Both the position numbers and the translations under genes were made by a program. The notes beneath the pieces are model-generated. The model did not search any database. It was given only the letters and a program-made list of their open reading frames with translations, and was not told the DNA's origin. From Herbaspirillum sp. CF444 (lineage in GTDB: Bacteria > Pseudomonadota > Gammaproteobacteria > Burkholderiales > Burkholderiaceae_D): a stretch of DNA of 51,271 nucleotides. How positions within the stretch are numbered: position 1 is the stretch's first letter; each line of letters opens with the position of its first letter. Below, in pieces: positions 10,566 through 19,886 of this stretch. The stretch covers positions 1 through 51,271 of the forward strand of contig NZ_AKJW01000019.1 in assembly GCF_000282135.1 (NCBI RefSeq), read 5' to 3'.

Positions 10566-12047
10566 TCAAAGTCCTTCGTGCGCAGACACCTGCACGACCC
10601 GCTTGAGGGTGATGTGCGGCACCACCATCGCGGCCAGCAGAATGGCGATGGCAATCAGGAACATGACCACGAAGGTGATGTGCAGCGAATGGTGCAAGGC
10701 CATTTGCACCACGGTGTTCTGTACGCCGCCGCTGACTTCGGCGTCGAGCAGTTGCTTGATCTGGTCCGCGGTGATCGACACGGGCCCGGCGTTATGGGCA
10801 AGTCCATAATTGAGCACCGCGCCGAACAGCGTCGCGCCGAGCGTGTTGCCCAGGTTGCGCGAGAACAGGTTGGACGCCGTCGCGCTGCCGCGCTGGCCGG
10901 GCTCGACGATTTCCTGGATCAGCACCAGACAGCTGACGCTGGCGATGCCCATGCCCAGTCCCATGATGAGCGAACCGATGCCGGCCAGCACCGGCGAACT
11001 GTCGGGATTGAGCAGCACGAAGAAGATCGCACCCAGCGGGATCACGCCGCTGCCGAACACCATCAATTGGCGCAAGCCGAAGCGATGCAGCGACTTCGCC
11101 GTCATCGTCGCCCCCATCGGCCAGCCCACCATCATCATGGTCAGCGCCAGGCCGGCAACCACCGGCGTGCGATGCAATACGCCCTGCACATATACCGGCA
11201 GGAAAGTGGTCAGCCCCATCATCGCCATGCCGACGAACACCGTCGCGCAATTGGACGCCGCAATCGGGCGATGGGCCCAGATGCCGAATGAAATCATGGG
11301 GTCGGCCGCGCGCCGCTCCTGCCACACGAACAGCACGGTACAGGCGCCGAATATCGCCAGCTCGATCAGGGCGTGTTCCGTGTTGGAGGCGCCGACGTCG
11401 GTCAGGGCGAACATCAGCGCGCCGATCGCGGCGGTGAACAGCACCGCGCCCGGAATGTCGAGCGAAGGCTTGCCGTGCCGGTCGCCTTCACGCAGGAACA
11501 CCATGAAGCCGACGGCGGCGGCCAGGCCGATAGGCACGTTCAGCCAGAAGATCCAGGCCCACGACATGTCGTGGATGATCAGGCTGCCGACCAGCGGGCC
11601 CAGCACGGCGGAAACCGCCCACACGCTGGCGAGATAGCCTTGCACCTTGCCGCGTTCGCGCGCCGGATAGAGGTCGGCCACGATGGTCATCGAGACCGGC
11701 TGGATGGCGCCCGCGCCGACGCCCTGGATCAGGCGAAACACGATCATCGCCGGCATCGACCAGGCGAAACCGGCCAGTACCGAACCGAGCAGGAAGATGG
11801 CGATGCCGGCCAGCATCACCGGCTTGCGGCCGTACAGGTCGGACAGCTTGCCGAACACCACGGTCATCGCGGTCTGCGTCAGCAGGAAGGAAGAAAACAC
11901 CCAGCTGTAGAGATGCAGTCCGCCGAGTTGCGTGACGATCTGCGGCATGGCGGTGGCGACGATGGTGGCTTCGAGCGCGACCATCGCCATCGAGGCCATC
12001 ACTGCGGCGATGACGAGGTGGCGTTTGGATTGTGTGGATTCGGACAT
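10566..12047 (-). CDS. MFS multidrug exporter, DHA2 (EmrB/QacA) family
   Basis: This 493-aa inner-membrane protein has the 14-helix plan of the drug:H+ antiporter-2 family. Motif A (GKLSDLYGRKP, residues 66-76) lies in the loop between helices 2 and 3. The motif C-like segment VLGPLVGSLI and the following WIFWLNVPIG are characteristic of DHA2 members. It probably exports hydrophobic or toxic compounds by proton antiport, but the substrate cannot be deduced. No membrane-fusion (EmrA) or outer-membrane partner is adjacent, so it either works alone or with unlinked partners. It is transcribed away from ilvD, with a 295-bp divergent intergenic region between them. Confidence 0.92.
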   Translation of the reverse strand: MSESTQSKRHLVIAAVMASMAMVALEATIVATAMPQIVTQLGGLHLYSWVFSSFLLTQTAMTVVFGKLSDLYGRKPVMLAGIAIFLLGSVLAGFAWSMPAMIVFRLIQGVGAGAIQPVSMTIVADLYPARERGKVQGYLASVWAVSAVLGPLVGSLIIHDMSWAWIFWLNVPIGLAAAVGFMVFLREGDRHGKPSLDIPGAVLFTAAIGALMFALTDVGASNTEHALIELAIFGACTVLFVWQERRAADPMISFGIWAHRPIAASNCATVFVGMAMMGLTTFLPVYVQGVLHRTPVVAGLALTMMMVGWPMGATMTAKSLHRFGLRQLMVFGSGVIPLGAIFFVLLNPDSSPVLAGIGSLIMGLGMGIASVSCLVLIQEIVEPGQRGSATASNLFSRNLGNTLGATLFGAVLNYGLAHNAGPVSITADQIKQLLDAEVSGGVQNTVVQMALHHSLHITFVVMFLIAIAILLAAMVVPHITLKRVVQVSAHEGL

Positions 12048-12342
12048 GGCGTCGGTATGGAGGTGGCTGCCTGCGCAGTCTTGACTGCGTCGGCCTGAGC
12101 AAGGCGGCCGTCGATAGGTGGCTGGTGCAGGGCATTATGCCGTGTCCCGGGAAAACGTGCTGACGGGCAACCAGGATGCGCAGCTTGGGGAAAATGCATG
12201 AGGGCGCAATACAGCCTCTGATATGCAATGCGAATCACAGGGTCCCCAATTATATATTGGACAACTCGCGACGAAAACGGCAATCTTCGGCCTTATTTTG
12301 TTTTTTCTTCCTTTCTTTCGTCGCTCTGAGGAGACACCCAGC

Positions 12343-14205
12343 ATGCCAGTCTATCGTTCCCGCACCACCACCCAAGGCCGCAACATGGCGGGCGCCCGCG
12401 CACTGTGGCGCGCCACCGGCATGAAGGACGGCGATTTCGACAAGCCGATCGTCGCGGTGGTCAACTCGTTCACGCAATTCGTGCCGGGCCACGTGCATCT
12501 GAAGGACCTGGGCCAACTGGTGGCGCGCGAGATCGAAGCGTCCGGCGGCGTCGCGAAGGAATTCAACACCATCGCCGTCGACGACGGCATCGCCATGGGG
12601 CACGGCGGCATGCTGTACTCGCTGCCCTCGCGCGACCTGATCGCCGACTCGGTGGAATACATGGTCAATGCCCATTGCGCCGACGCCATGGTGTGCATCT
12701 CCAACTGCGACAAGATCACGCCGGGCATGCTGATGGCCGCGATGCGCCTGAACATCCCCGTCGTGTTCGTCTCCGGCGGCCCGATGGAAGCCGGCAAGGT
12801 GGTCAAGGTCGTCAACAACGACCGCAAGGTCATCAAGCTCGACCTGATCGACGCCATGATCAAGGCCGGCGATTCCACCGTGTCCGACGCCGACGTGGCC
12901 GAAATCGAACGTTCCGCCTGTCCGACCTGCGGCTCGTGTTCCGGCATGTTCACCGCCAACTCGATGAACTGCCTGACCGAAGCGCTGGGCCTCGCGTTGC
13001 CGGGCAACGGCACGATCGTGGCGACTCACGCCGACCGCAAGGAACTGTTCCTCGGCGCCGGCCGCCTGATCGTCGAGCTGGCCAAGCGCCACTACGAGCA
13101 GGACGACTACTCGGTCCTGCCGCGCAGCATCGCCAGCAAGGCCGCGTTTGAAAACGCCATGGCGCTGGACGTGTCCATGGGCGGCTCCACCAACACCGTG
13201 CTGCACTTGCTGGCCGCCGCGCATGAAGCGCAGGTCGAGTTCACCATGGCCGACATCGACCGCATCTCGCGCAAGGTGCCCTGCCTGTGCAAGGTCGCGC
13301 CGATGACCGACAAGTTCCACATCGAAGACGTGCATCGCGCCGGCGGCATCATCGCCATCCTCGGCGAACTGGCGCGCGCCGGCCTGCTCGACACGTCCTT
13401 GCCGACCGTGCACAGCAAGACGCTGGGCGAAGCCATCGAGAAGTTCGACATCCGCGTCAGCAGCGATGCCGCCGTGCACAAGCTGTTCCGCGCAGCGCCG
13501 GGCGGCGTGCCGTCGCAGACCGCGTTCTCGCAGGCCGAACGTTACGAACACGGCGACCTCGACCGCAGCATCGGTTGCATCCGCGACCGCGAACACGCGT
13601 ATTCGCAGGACGGCGGCCTCGCGGTCCTGTACGGCAACATCGCCGAAAAGGGTTGCATCGTCAAAACCGCCGGCGTGGATGAAAGCATCCTGAAGTTCTC
13701 CGGCAAGGCGCGCGTGTTCGAGAGCCAGGACGCGGCAGTCGAAGGCATCCTCGGCGACACGGTGCATGCCGGCGACGTCGTCATCATCCGCTACGAAGGT
13801 CCGAAGGGCGGTCCGGGCATGCAGGAAATGCTGTACCCGACCTCGTACATCAAGTCCAAGGGGCTCGGCAAAGCCTGCGCACTGTTCACCGACGGCCGTT
13901 TCTCGGGCGGTTCTTCCGGCCTGGTGATCGGCCACGCTTCGCCGGAAGCGGCCGAAGGCGGCGCCATCGGCCTGGTGGAAGAGGGCGACATGATCGACAT
14001 CGACATCCCGGCCCGCACCATCAACCTGCGTGTTGCTCCCGAAGATCTGGCGCAACGTCGTGCCGCAATGGAAGCACGCGGCCATGACGCATGGCAGCCG
14101 CTGGGTCGCGAGCGCGTCGTGTCGCAGGCGCTGCAAGCCTATGCCGCGCTGACCACGTCCGCCGATCGTGGCGCGGTGCGCGACCTGTCGCAACTGAAGC
14201 GTTGA
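12343..14205 (+). CDS. ilvD: Dihydroxy-acid dehydratase
   Basis: IlvD dehydrates 2,3-dihydroxy-isovalerate and 2,3-dihydroxy-3-methylvalerate in valine and isoleucine synthesis, using an Fe-S cluster and Mg2+. The 620-aa product follows Escherichia coli IlvD (616 aa) almost throughout. Asp81 ([13 protein letters not shown]), Cys122-Asp123-Lys124 ([10 protein letters not shown]) and the Cys-rich motif [12 protein letters not shown] (Cys193/196/199) are present. The C-terminal [10 protein letters not shown] segment near residue 515 is intact. I chose the ATG at 12343 because a GAGGAG site lies just upstream and the protein then begins [14 protein letters not shown], as in homologues. An upstream in-frame start at 12223 would add 40 poor-quality residues. 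No other ilv gene is adjacent. Confidence 0.97.
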   Translation: MPVYRSRTTTQGRNMAGARALWRATGMKDGDFDKPIVAVVNSFTQFVPGHVHLKDLGQLVAREIEASGGVAKEFNTIAVDDGIAMGHGGMLYSLPSRDLIADSVEYMVNAHCADAMVCISNCDKITPGMLMAAMRLNIPVVFVSGGPMEAGKVVKVVNNDRKVIKLDLIDAMIKAGDSTVSDADVAEIERSACPTCGSCSGMFTANSMNCLTEALGLALPGNGTIVATHADRKELFLGAGRLIVELAKRHYEQDDYSVLPRSIASKAAFENAMALDVSMGGSTNTVLHLLAAAHEAQVEFTMADIDRISRKVPCLCKVAPMTDKFHIEDVHRAGGIIAILGELARAGLLDTSLPTVHSKTLGEAIEKFDIRVSSDAAVHKLFRAAPGGVPSQTAFSQAERYEHGDLDRSIGCIRDREHAYSQDGGLAVLYGNIAEKGCIVKTAGVDESILKFSGKARVFESQDAAVEGILGDTVHAGDVVIIRYEGPKGGPGMQEMLYPTSYIKSKGLGKACALFTDGRFSGGSSGLVIGHASPEAAEGGAIGLVEEGDMIDIDIPARTINLRVAPEDLAQRRAAMEARGHDAWQPLGRERVVSQALQAYAALTTSADRGAVRDLSQLKR

Positions 14206-14209
14206 CGGA

Positions 14210-14258
14210 TCGCCCTGCATCGGTATCGCGGGTTTGCTCCGATATCGATGCAGGGCGA
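14210..14258 (+). other. 19-bp RNA hairpin directly after ilvD
   Basis: The arms TCGCCCTGCATCGGTATCG (14210-14228) and CGATATCGATGCAGGGCGA (14240-14258) pair over 19 bp with one G-U wobble and an 11-nt loop. The hairpin starts 4 bases after the ilvD stop codon and precedes a separate canonical terminator. It has no T-run of its own. It could protect the mRNA 3' end or be a small repeat element. Confidence 0.7.
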
Positions 14259-14267
14259 CAAGCATTC

Positions 14268-14295
14268 AAAGCGGAGAAACATCTCCGCTTTTTTT
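14268..14295 (+). terminator. Rho-independent terminator of ilvD
   Basis: A 10-bp perfect stem (AAAGCGGAGA / TCTCCGCTTT) with loop AACA runs directly into a T tract ending at 14295. It is a textbook intrinsic terminator for ilvD. Confidence 0.92.
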
Positions 14296-14333
14296 ATGCG
14301 TTCTCTTGAGCCGACGTCGACAACGTCGCGCGC

Positions 14334-14690
14334 TTAAAAACTCTCCCATGCATCGCTGTCAGCCTTTGCCGGCAAACGCTTCACGTCCTTGCGCGCCGTG
14401 TCGGCGGCCTCCTTGGCCTTCAGCGTAGCGTCGTCGATGTTTTCCTTGTAGGTGGTGTAGGTATCGGCTACGCGTTTCTCCGCATCGGCCTGGCTCATGC
14501 CCGTGCGGCGGGATTGCTATCCGAACCGGGCGCCGCCGGTGCTCCAGTCTGCGTCGCGGTCGGACGGAACAGCGCATCGATGAAGTAGCCCGACATGCCG
14601 TCTACGCCATTGCCGCCGAAGTTGCTACTGAGCTTGCCGGTGGCGTCGCCCGCCTCCGAACGTAGGACGATGGCGGGAGATTTCGCAGGA
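14334..14690 (-). pseudogene. Frameshifted remnant of a small membrane-protein gene
   Basis: Two minus-strand frames together spell one protein. The upstream part (about 14690 to 14495) reads ...GKLSSNFGGNGVDGMSGYFI... to NPAARA and then stops. The downstream frame (14498 to 14334) continues RTGMSQADAEKRVADTYTTY... with AADTARKDV. The combined pattern ARTGMSxAxAEx(R/T)V followed by a charged helix is known from PhnA-like or YtxH-like bacterial membrane proteins. Those normally have glycine-rich membrane helices before it and a membrane helix after AADxARK. Here the N-terminal helices and the final helix are missing and a frameshift lies near 14500-14506. The ATGA junction could let the 54-aa tail be translated alone. 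I read it as decayed, with moderate confidence. Confidence 0.5.
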
Positions 14691-14858
14691 CTTGCGGCAA
14701 ACCTGCGGCTCGTGGAGACGATTGCATGAGGTATCGTGTTCCACGCCGGAACAAGCTTGCCGCTTTCGCAGTCAGTAATAAGGTATCGCCGCGATCATGA
14801 CGCCATCCCGGCGCCATTGCAGACCCCTCTCGCCGGACATGACAAAGCAGGACACAGC

Positions 14859-15974
14859 ATGAAAACGTTTCACTGCGACAATTGCGCGCGCCAGGTTTTT
14901 TTTGAGAATACGCTGTGCGAGAACTGCGGCTGGCTATTGGGTTATCAGCCAGAACTCCAGATCATCAGCAGCTTTGCGCCTGCGGCAGAGATGCCGGGCG
15001 TGAATGACGACGGCGCAACGGCGCCGCGCTGGCGCAGCATCAATCCGGTCAATCAGGGACGCCTTTTCCGGCAGTGCAGCAACTATGCGCAGGAAGACGT
15101 ATGCAACTGGATGATCGACGATGGTGGCGACAATGCGCTGTGCGCATCCTGCCGCCTGACCACGGTCATTCCCTCGCTGGCCGTCGAACAGAATCGCTTG
15201 CTCTGGAAGCGTCTCGAAGTCGCAAAGCGCCGCTTGCTGCATACGCTGTGGACGCTGCATCTGCAACCGACGCCCAGGCCGGAGGACACCCATACCGGTC
15301 TGGCGTTTGAATTCCTGGAAGAGGCACCGCACGGACCGCGCGTGATGACCGGGCATGCCGAGGGCGTCATCACCATCAACATTGCTGAAGCCGACCCTGC
15401 CTATCGCGAGCAGATGCGTGAACAGATGGCGGAGCCTTATCGCACCCTGCTCGGACATTTTCGTCATGAAAGCGGGCACTACTATTTCGATCGGCTGATC
15501 GCCGGCACCACCAGGATCGACGCCTTTCGCCGGATCTTCGGCGACGAGACCGTCAACTACACGGACAGTCTGCAACGCCATTATGACAACGGTCCGTCGC
15601 CGGACTGGAACCAGCAGTTCGTCAGTGTCTATGCCAGCAGCCACCCCTGGGAAGACTGGGCGGAAACCTGGGCGCATTACCTGCACATGTTCGACACGCT
15701 GGAGACCGCCTATTCCTGCGGCGTGCAACTGCATCCGAAGAACCGCAGCGAACAGCAGCTGACGATCAATGCGTCGCCCGTGAACGTCGCGTCATTCGAT
15801 GAACTGATAGTCGACTGGTTTGCGCTGACCTACGTACTCAATAGCCTGAACCGCAGCATTGGCATGCCCGATTCGTATCCCTTCACACTATCGACGCCAG
15901 TGCTGGACAAGCTGAGGTTCGTGCATGAGGTGGTGATGGAATGCATGCACGGCGGGGCGGCCCTGCAGACATAG
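14859..15974 (+). CDS. Zinc-ribbon putative metallopeptidase
   Basis: This 371-aa cytosolic protein begins with a rubredoxin-like zinc ribbon (CDNCARQVF...CENCGW, residues about 6-26) and a second cysteine cluster further on. A metallopeptidase-like domain follows, with the HExxH motif HESGH at 203-207 and a downstream DWAETWAHYLH segment that could supply a further ligand. This matches the family annotated as putative zinc-binding metallopeptidase (zinc-ribbon plus Peptidase_Mx). The substrate is unknown. I took the ATG at 14859 because MKTFHCDNC is the expected N-terminus. The ribosome site is weak (GGACACAGC), and an in-frame start at 14736 would add 41 unlikely residues. It stands alone, convergent with the next gene. 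Confidence 0.85.
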   Translation: MKTFHCDNCARQVFFENTLCENCGWLLGYQPELQIISSFAPAAEMPGVNDDGATAPRWRSINPVNQGRLFRQCSNYAQEDVCNWMIDDGGDNALCASCRLTTVIPSLAVEQNRLLWKRLEVAKRRLLHTLWTLHLQPTPRPEDTHTGLAFEFLEEAPHGPRVMTGHAEGVITINIAEADPAYREQMREQMAEPYRTLLGHFRHESGHYYFDRLIAGTTRIDAFRRIFGDETVNYTDSLQRHYDNGPSPDWNQQFVSVYASSHPWEDWAETWAHYLHMFDTLETAYSCGVQLHPKNRSEQQLTINASPVNVASFDELIVDWFALTYVLNSLNRSIGMPDSYPFTLSTPVLDKLRFVHEVVMECMHGGAALQT

Positions 15975-16038
15975 GCACGAATGGGCGCCACTTATATGGC
16001 CGGCCGATTACCGCCGGACAAACGAGGCATGTTCTCTC

Positions 16039-16296
16039 TCAAAGTCGCTTTTCCTTGTCGAGAAACTCAATAAAATCTTCCGCCAGCGAGGCGATAGTGT
16101 TCGGATTGGCGCCGGTTTTGGAACTGAACAGAAGATAAGACTTACGGACCACCGACACCGGCTGCACGCCGATCATCTTGCCGAACTTTGCCCATTCCAT
16201 GGCAGACGCGGTTGCGCCTGAAAATGTCACGACGCAGATCGCAGCAGTCTGGAATGCAATACGCGAAAGAGAGAAGGGGCGCGTCCAGGATGTCAT
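16039..16296 (-). CDS. Uncharacterised 85-aa protein, possibly secreted or a gene fragment
   Basis: The frame starting at the ATG at 16296 gives an N-terminus that looks like a signal peptide: basic residues, a hydrophobic core, then an ATASA cleavage-like site near residue 32. The rest (VRKSYLLFSSKTGANPNT and ASLAEDFIEFL) is reminiscent of the last strand and helix of a LysR effector domain. A decayed LysR C-terminus is therefore an alternative. An in-frame start at 16341 would overlap the upstream PLP-enzyme gene by 26 bp. No good ribosome site is visible for either start. It lies downstream of the PLP-enzyme gene on the same strand. Treat the coding call as tentative. Confidence 0.4.
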   Translation of the reverse strand: MTSWTRPFSLSRIAFQTAAICVVTFSGATASAMEWAKFGKMIGVQPVSVVRKSYLLFSSKTGANPNTIASLAEDFIEFLDKEKRL

Positions 16297-16315
16297 TTTT
16301 TTCTTGTAGCGTGCT

Positions 16316-17341
16316 TCATTCGAACGCGTCGCGATACGCATAAATGGAGGGCGTGCCGCCGGTCATGATGAACAGCACGTTCGCTCCGGGTTTGAATTTC
16401 CCTTCACGGATATACGACAGCATGCCGGCAAAGGCTTTTCCGGAATAGACCGGATCGAGCAGAATGCCTTCCGAGCGCGCCAGCGCCAGTACGGCGTTTT
16501 TCATGTCTTCCGTCGGGATGCCGTATCCGGGGCCGCGCTGGCTGCCATCCACCAGAATGTCGTCTTCCGGCATGGACGCCTGCTGGCCGAGAATGCCCAA
16601 AGCGGCTTCCGCCAGGGCTGCGGTGGTCTTGCGGCTCGCGCCATCGTCGAACAAGGTGGTGAACGCCTGAACGATCCGGGGTGATTTGCCGGCGCTGCGC
16701 AGTCCGGCTGTCAGGCCGGCGTGTGTTCCGGAGCTGCCGTTCGCAACCACGATATGGTCGAATTGCACCGACAACTGTTCCTGTTGCTCAAGGATTTCGT
16801 AGAGGCAGCTAACGTAGCCCAGGCTGCCGATTGCGGTGGATCCGCCTGTCGGCACCAGATACGGCCGGCGCCCGGATTTGGCGAGTTCCGCCATGCGCTC
16901 GCGCGCCCGTTCCAGCGGCGCGATGCCGGCTTGCGCCACCTCGACGCGGGCGCCGAACAGCTTGTTCAGGAAAACGTTGCCGCCGTGTTCGTATTCGTCA
17001 TTGGTCTTGGGAACCTGGCGTCCGAGGATGATCTCGCAATGCAGTCCGACCCTGGCGGCAGCGGCTGCGGTGAGTCTGGCGTGATTCGATTGCAGCCCGC
17101 CGATGGTGACGATGGTGTCGGCGCCTTCCGCCCTTGCCGCGCCCAGGAGGAATTCCAGCTTCCTCAGTTTGTTGCCGCCGCCGCCAAGCGCCATCAGGTC
17201 ATCGCGTTTGACGAACACGTTGACGTCGCCGGCGTAGGGAATCTGCCGCGTCAATTCCTTGAGTCGGTGGATGGGCGTCGCGCCGTCGACGAGGCGAACG
17301 CGTGGCAGCGATGCAAGGAGGTCTGTTTTATCGGGGGACAT
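16316..17341 (-). CDS. PLP-dependent D-cysteine desulfhydrase / ACC deaminase family enzyme
   Basis: This 341-aa enzyme is a fold-type II PLP protein. The motif GGGGNKLRKLE places the Schiff-base lysine at Lys58, and QSNHAR follows as in this family. TGGSTAIGSLGY and a C-terminal MTGGTPSIYAY segment complete the cofactor pocket. Homologues are annotated as D-cysteine desulfhydrase (DcyD), L-cysteate sulfo-lyase (CuyA) or ACC deaminase. Sequence reading alone does not settle the substrate, although the length and spacing favour the first two. The gene lies downstream of a LysR gene on the same strand (96-bp gap). Its link to the neighbouring LeuCD-like and transporter genes is unproven. Confidence 0.88.
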   Translation of the reverse strand: MSPDKTDLLASLPRVRLVDGATPIHRLKELTRQIPYAGDVNVFVKRDDLMALGGGGNKLRKLEFLLGAARAEGADTIVTIGGLQSNHARLTAAAAARVGLHCEIILGRQVPKTNDEYEHGGNVFLNKLFGARVEVAQAGIAPLERARERMAELAKSGRRPYLVPTGGSTAIGSLGYVSCLYEILEQQEQLSVQFDHIVVANGSSGTHAGLTAGLRSAGKSPRIVQAFTTLFDDGASRKTTAALAEAALGILGQQASMPEDDILVDGSQRGPGYGIPTEDMKNAVLALARSEGILLDPVYSGKAFAGMLSYIREGKFKPGANVLFIMTGGTPSIYAYRDAFE

Positions 17342-17437
17342 GGTTTTCTCGGATTGATGGATTGGGCGTGCGAATGGAGATGGATATGAATACGGAGATG
17401 AATATACAGATTCCAGACGTTTTGTGCGCCGCGCGGG

Positions 17438-18352
17438 TTATCGGATCCGGTTGACCCACGCGGCTTCCGTTGCAAACCAGGAGGTCAGGAAATCGATGAA
17501 GGCGCTGACTTTGGCGGAAAGGTGCGCCCGCTCCGGATAGACTGCAAAGATGTCTGCGCCCGGCAATGACCAGTCGTCCAGGACGGGGACCAATCTGCCC
17601 GCCTCGATGTAGGGATAGACATCCCACGCCGAGCGCATCAGGATGCCGAAGCCTTCAAGCGCCCACACCACGCCGGCTTCTCCGTCGTTCGTGCTCAGAT
17701 TGCCGCGGACTTTGATGGTTTCCTGTTTGCTCCCTCGCGTCAGATGCCAGGTTCCATAGGCGGCGTCGCTCTCCCTCAGGACGATGCATTGATGTGTTTG
17801 CAGATCTCTTGGCACCAATGGCGTGCCGGCCTTTTCAAGGTAGGCGGGAGAAGCGCAAAGCAGGCGTTGATTCGAGACGATTTTCCGCGCGACCATGCGC
17901 GAGTCGGGGACGGTGCCGAACCAGATGCCGATATCAAACGCCTTGTCCGCCAGGTTGATGGATCTGTCGGTGAGTTCAAGCTGCACCTCCACTTCGGGAT
18001 AACGCCTGACGAACGCCGCAATCGCGGGCGTAATGTGTCGTCGACCAAATCCAAAGGTGGCGTTGACGCGCAACACGCCCTTGGGAACACCGCGGCTGCT
18101 CGATACCGTTTGCTCAAGCTCCTGCAATTCCGCAAGCAACCTGGCGCCGGTCGCCAAATACACCTCGCCTTCGTGGGTCACGCTGATGCGCCTGGTGGTG
18201 CGGTTGAGCAGCCTGACGCCCAGCCGTCTTTCTATCTGCGCCAGGCGCGACGTCACCGCCGGCGGCGTCACGCCCAGCTCGCGGGCAAGCGAGGCAAGCG
18301 ATCCCTGCTTCACCAGCCGAATGAAAAATTCCAGATCGGATAGACGATCCAT
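17438..18352 (-). CDS. LysR-family transcriptional regulator
   Basis: This 304-aa regulator has an N-terminal winged helix-turn-helix (MDRLSDLEFFIRLVKQGSLA..., residues 1-60) with the typical LARELGVTPPAVTSRLAQIE recognition segment. A linker and a periplasmic-binding-like effector domain (about 90-300) follow. It belongs to the subgroup containing DmlR-like and PtxR-like proteins. It is divergent from the LeuC-like gene with a 118-bp shared AT-rich intergenic region, the classical layout for a LysR controlling its neighbour. The inducer may be the hydroxycarboxylate handled by the divergent operon, which is an inference from position only. Confidence 0.93.
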   Translation of the reverse strand: MDRLSDLEFFIRLVKQGSLASLARELGVTPPAVTSRLAQIERRLGVRLLNRTTRRISVTHEGEVYLATGARLLAELQELEQTVSSSRGVPKGVLRVNATFGFGRRHITPAIAAFVRRYPEVEVQLELTDRSINLADKAFDIGIWFGTVPDSRMVARKIVSNQRLLCASPAYLEKAGTPLVPRDLQTHQCIVLRESDAAYGTWHLTRGSKQETIKVRGNLSTNDGEAGVVWALEGFGILMRSAWDVYPYIEAGRLVPVLDDWSLPGADIFAVYPERAHLSAKVSAFIDFLTSWFATEAAWVNRIR

Positions 18353-18470
18353 TATTAATTTTTATTAAAGAATAGATGAAGTGAATATGAATTATAAGTA
18401 TCAGTGGAATTATTACACTTCTTCTTCATGAGGTGCGCAAAAAACTTGCACCATTTGAAGAGGAAGAAAC
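18353..18470. promoter_or_regulatory. Divergent LysR / leuC-like control region
   Basis: This 118-bp region is markedly AT-rich compared with its surroundings and must hold both promoters. GAAGTG at 18378-18383 and CACTTC at 18416-18421 form an inverted pair with a 32-bp gap, possibly two LysR half sites. I could not assign -35 and -10 boxes with confidence. An AGAGGAAGAAAC purine stretch precedes the leuC-like ATG. Confidence 0.45.
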
Positions 18471-19886
18471 ATGGCCAAAACGCTTTATCAAAAGCTGGTG
18501 GAGTCGCATACCGTCGCCCGGCTCGATGAGCAGAACGTCTTGCTCTACGCCGACCTCCACATCATGAATGAATACACCAGCCCGCAGGCGTTCGCCGGGT
18601 TGAAGGAGGCCGGACGTCCCGTGGCCGCGCCGGGGCAGAACCTGGCGGTGGTCGACCATATCATCCCGACGCATCCGGTAAGCATCCGCGTCATTGAAGA
18701 CCCATCCTCCGCTTTGCAAGCCACCAATCTTGCAAAGAACTGCACCGGACATGGCATCGTGCTGTTCGACACCAACGATGCGTTGCAGGGAATCGAACAC
18801 GTCATCGCCCCGGAACTGGGAATGATCCGGCCCGGCATGGTGGTGCTGTGCGGCGACAGCCATACCACCACCTACGGTGCGTTCGGCGCGCTCGGTTTCG
18901 GCATCGGCACGTCGGAGGTCGAGCACGTACTGGCGACGCAGACCCTGGTATATCGGCTCGCAAAGAACATGCGGATTCGCGTGGATGGATTGCTGCCGCC
19001 AGGTTCAAGCGCCAAGGATTTGATCATGCATGTCATCAGCTGCATCGGCGCCCAGGGCGCGCGCGGCTATGCGGTGGAGTTTCAGGGGAGCGCCATCCGG
19101 GCGCTGTCGATCGAGGCGCGCATGACGCTGTGCAACATGGCCGTGGAAGCCGGCGCCCGCGGCGCCTTGATCGCGCCGGATGACGCCGTTCAACGCTATG
19201 TGCTGGATCGCGCGCCGGAAATCGCCGCGCATCATCTTGACGCGGCGCTGGCCGACTGGGCGACCCTGTACAGCGATGCCGACGCGGTCTTCGACGTCGA
19301 GCACGCATTCGATGCGAGCGACGTCGCGCCTTACGTGACGTGGGGGACCAGCCCGGACCAGGCGGTGCCGGTGACCGGTAAGATTCCTTTCCCTGACGCG
19401 ATGATGGACGCCACGCTGCGGGCAGCGTCGGAACAGGCGCTGCGCTACACCGGGCTGCAAGGCGGTGCGGACATCGAGGGCATTGCCGTCCAGCGGGTAT
19501 TCATCGGATCGTGCACCAATGCCCGCATCGAAGACCTGCGCGTCGTGGCCGCGATCGTCAAGGGACGGAAAGTCGCGGCGTCGGTACGGGCGATGGTGGT
19601 GCCGGGCTCCGGCGCCGTCCGCAGGCAGGCAGAGCGGGAAGGCATCGCACAGATCCTGATCGACAGCGGCTTCGAGTGGAGGCAGCCGGGCTGCTCCATG
19701 TGCCTGGCCATGAACGACGACTTCCTGCTGCCCGGCGAACGCTGCGCTTCCACGACCAACAGGAACTTCGAAGGACGGCAAGGACGCGGCGGCATTACGC
19801 ATCTGATGAGCCCCGCCATGGCCGCAGCGGCCGCGATTGCCGGATGCATTACCGATGTACGGAAACTAGGAGACGCACATGTCTGA
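18471..19886 (+). CDS. LeuC-like hydro-lyase/isomerase large subunit
   Basis: This 471-aa [4Fe-4S] aconitase-superfamily protein has the three cluster cysteines at Cys348 (GSCTNARIEDL), Cys408 and Cys411 (PGCSMCLAMN), plus CGDSHTTTYGAFGALGFGIGT. It is close to 3-isopropylmalate dehydratase large subunits. The N-terminal substrate-region motif, usually DRHLVHEVTSPQAF in biosynthetic LeuC, reads DLHIMNEYTSPQAF here, replacing the Arg and one His. Combined with its location next to a LysR and a hydroxycarboxylate transporter, and with no leuA or leuB nearby, this suggests a catabolic relative. Possible substrates are citramalate, malate-type acids or methylcitrate-like acids. The small subunit gene overlaps its end by 8 bp. 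Confidence 0.88.
   Translation: MAKTLYQKLVESHTVARLDEQNVLLYADLHIMNEYTSPQAFAGLKEAGRPVAAPGQNLAVVDHIIPTHPVSIRVIEDPSSALQATNLAKNCTGHGIVLFDTNDALQGIEHVIAPELGMIRPGMVVLCGDSHTTTYGAFGALGFGIGTSEVEHVLATQTLVYRLAKNMRIRVDGLLPPGSSAKDLIMHVISCIGAQGARGYAVEFQGSAIRALSIEARMTLCNMAVEAGARGALIAPDDAVQRYVLDRAPEIAAHHLDAALADWATLYSDADAVFDVEHAFDASDVAPYVTWGTSPDQAVPVTGKIPFPDAMMDATLRAASEQALRYTGLQGGADIEGIAVQRVFIGSCTNARIEDLRVVAAIVKGRKVAASVRAMVVPGSGAVRRQAEREGIAQILIDSGFEWRQPGCSMCLAMNDDFLLPGERCASTTNRNFEGRQGRGGITHLMSPAMAAAAAIAGCITDVRKLGDAHV

Noticed and set aside
12250..14265. A 671-codon minus-strand open frame opposite ilvD
   Set aside because: ilvD is conserved end to end on the plus strand. The antisense frame has shadow-type composition (His, Arg, Gly) and no family resemblance.
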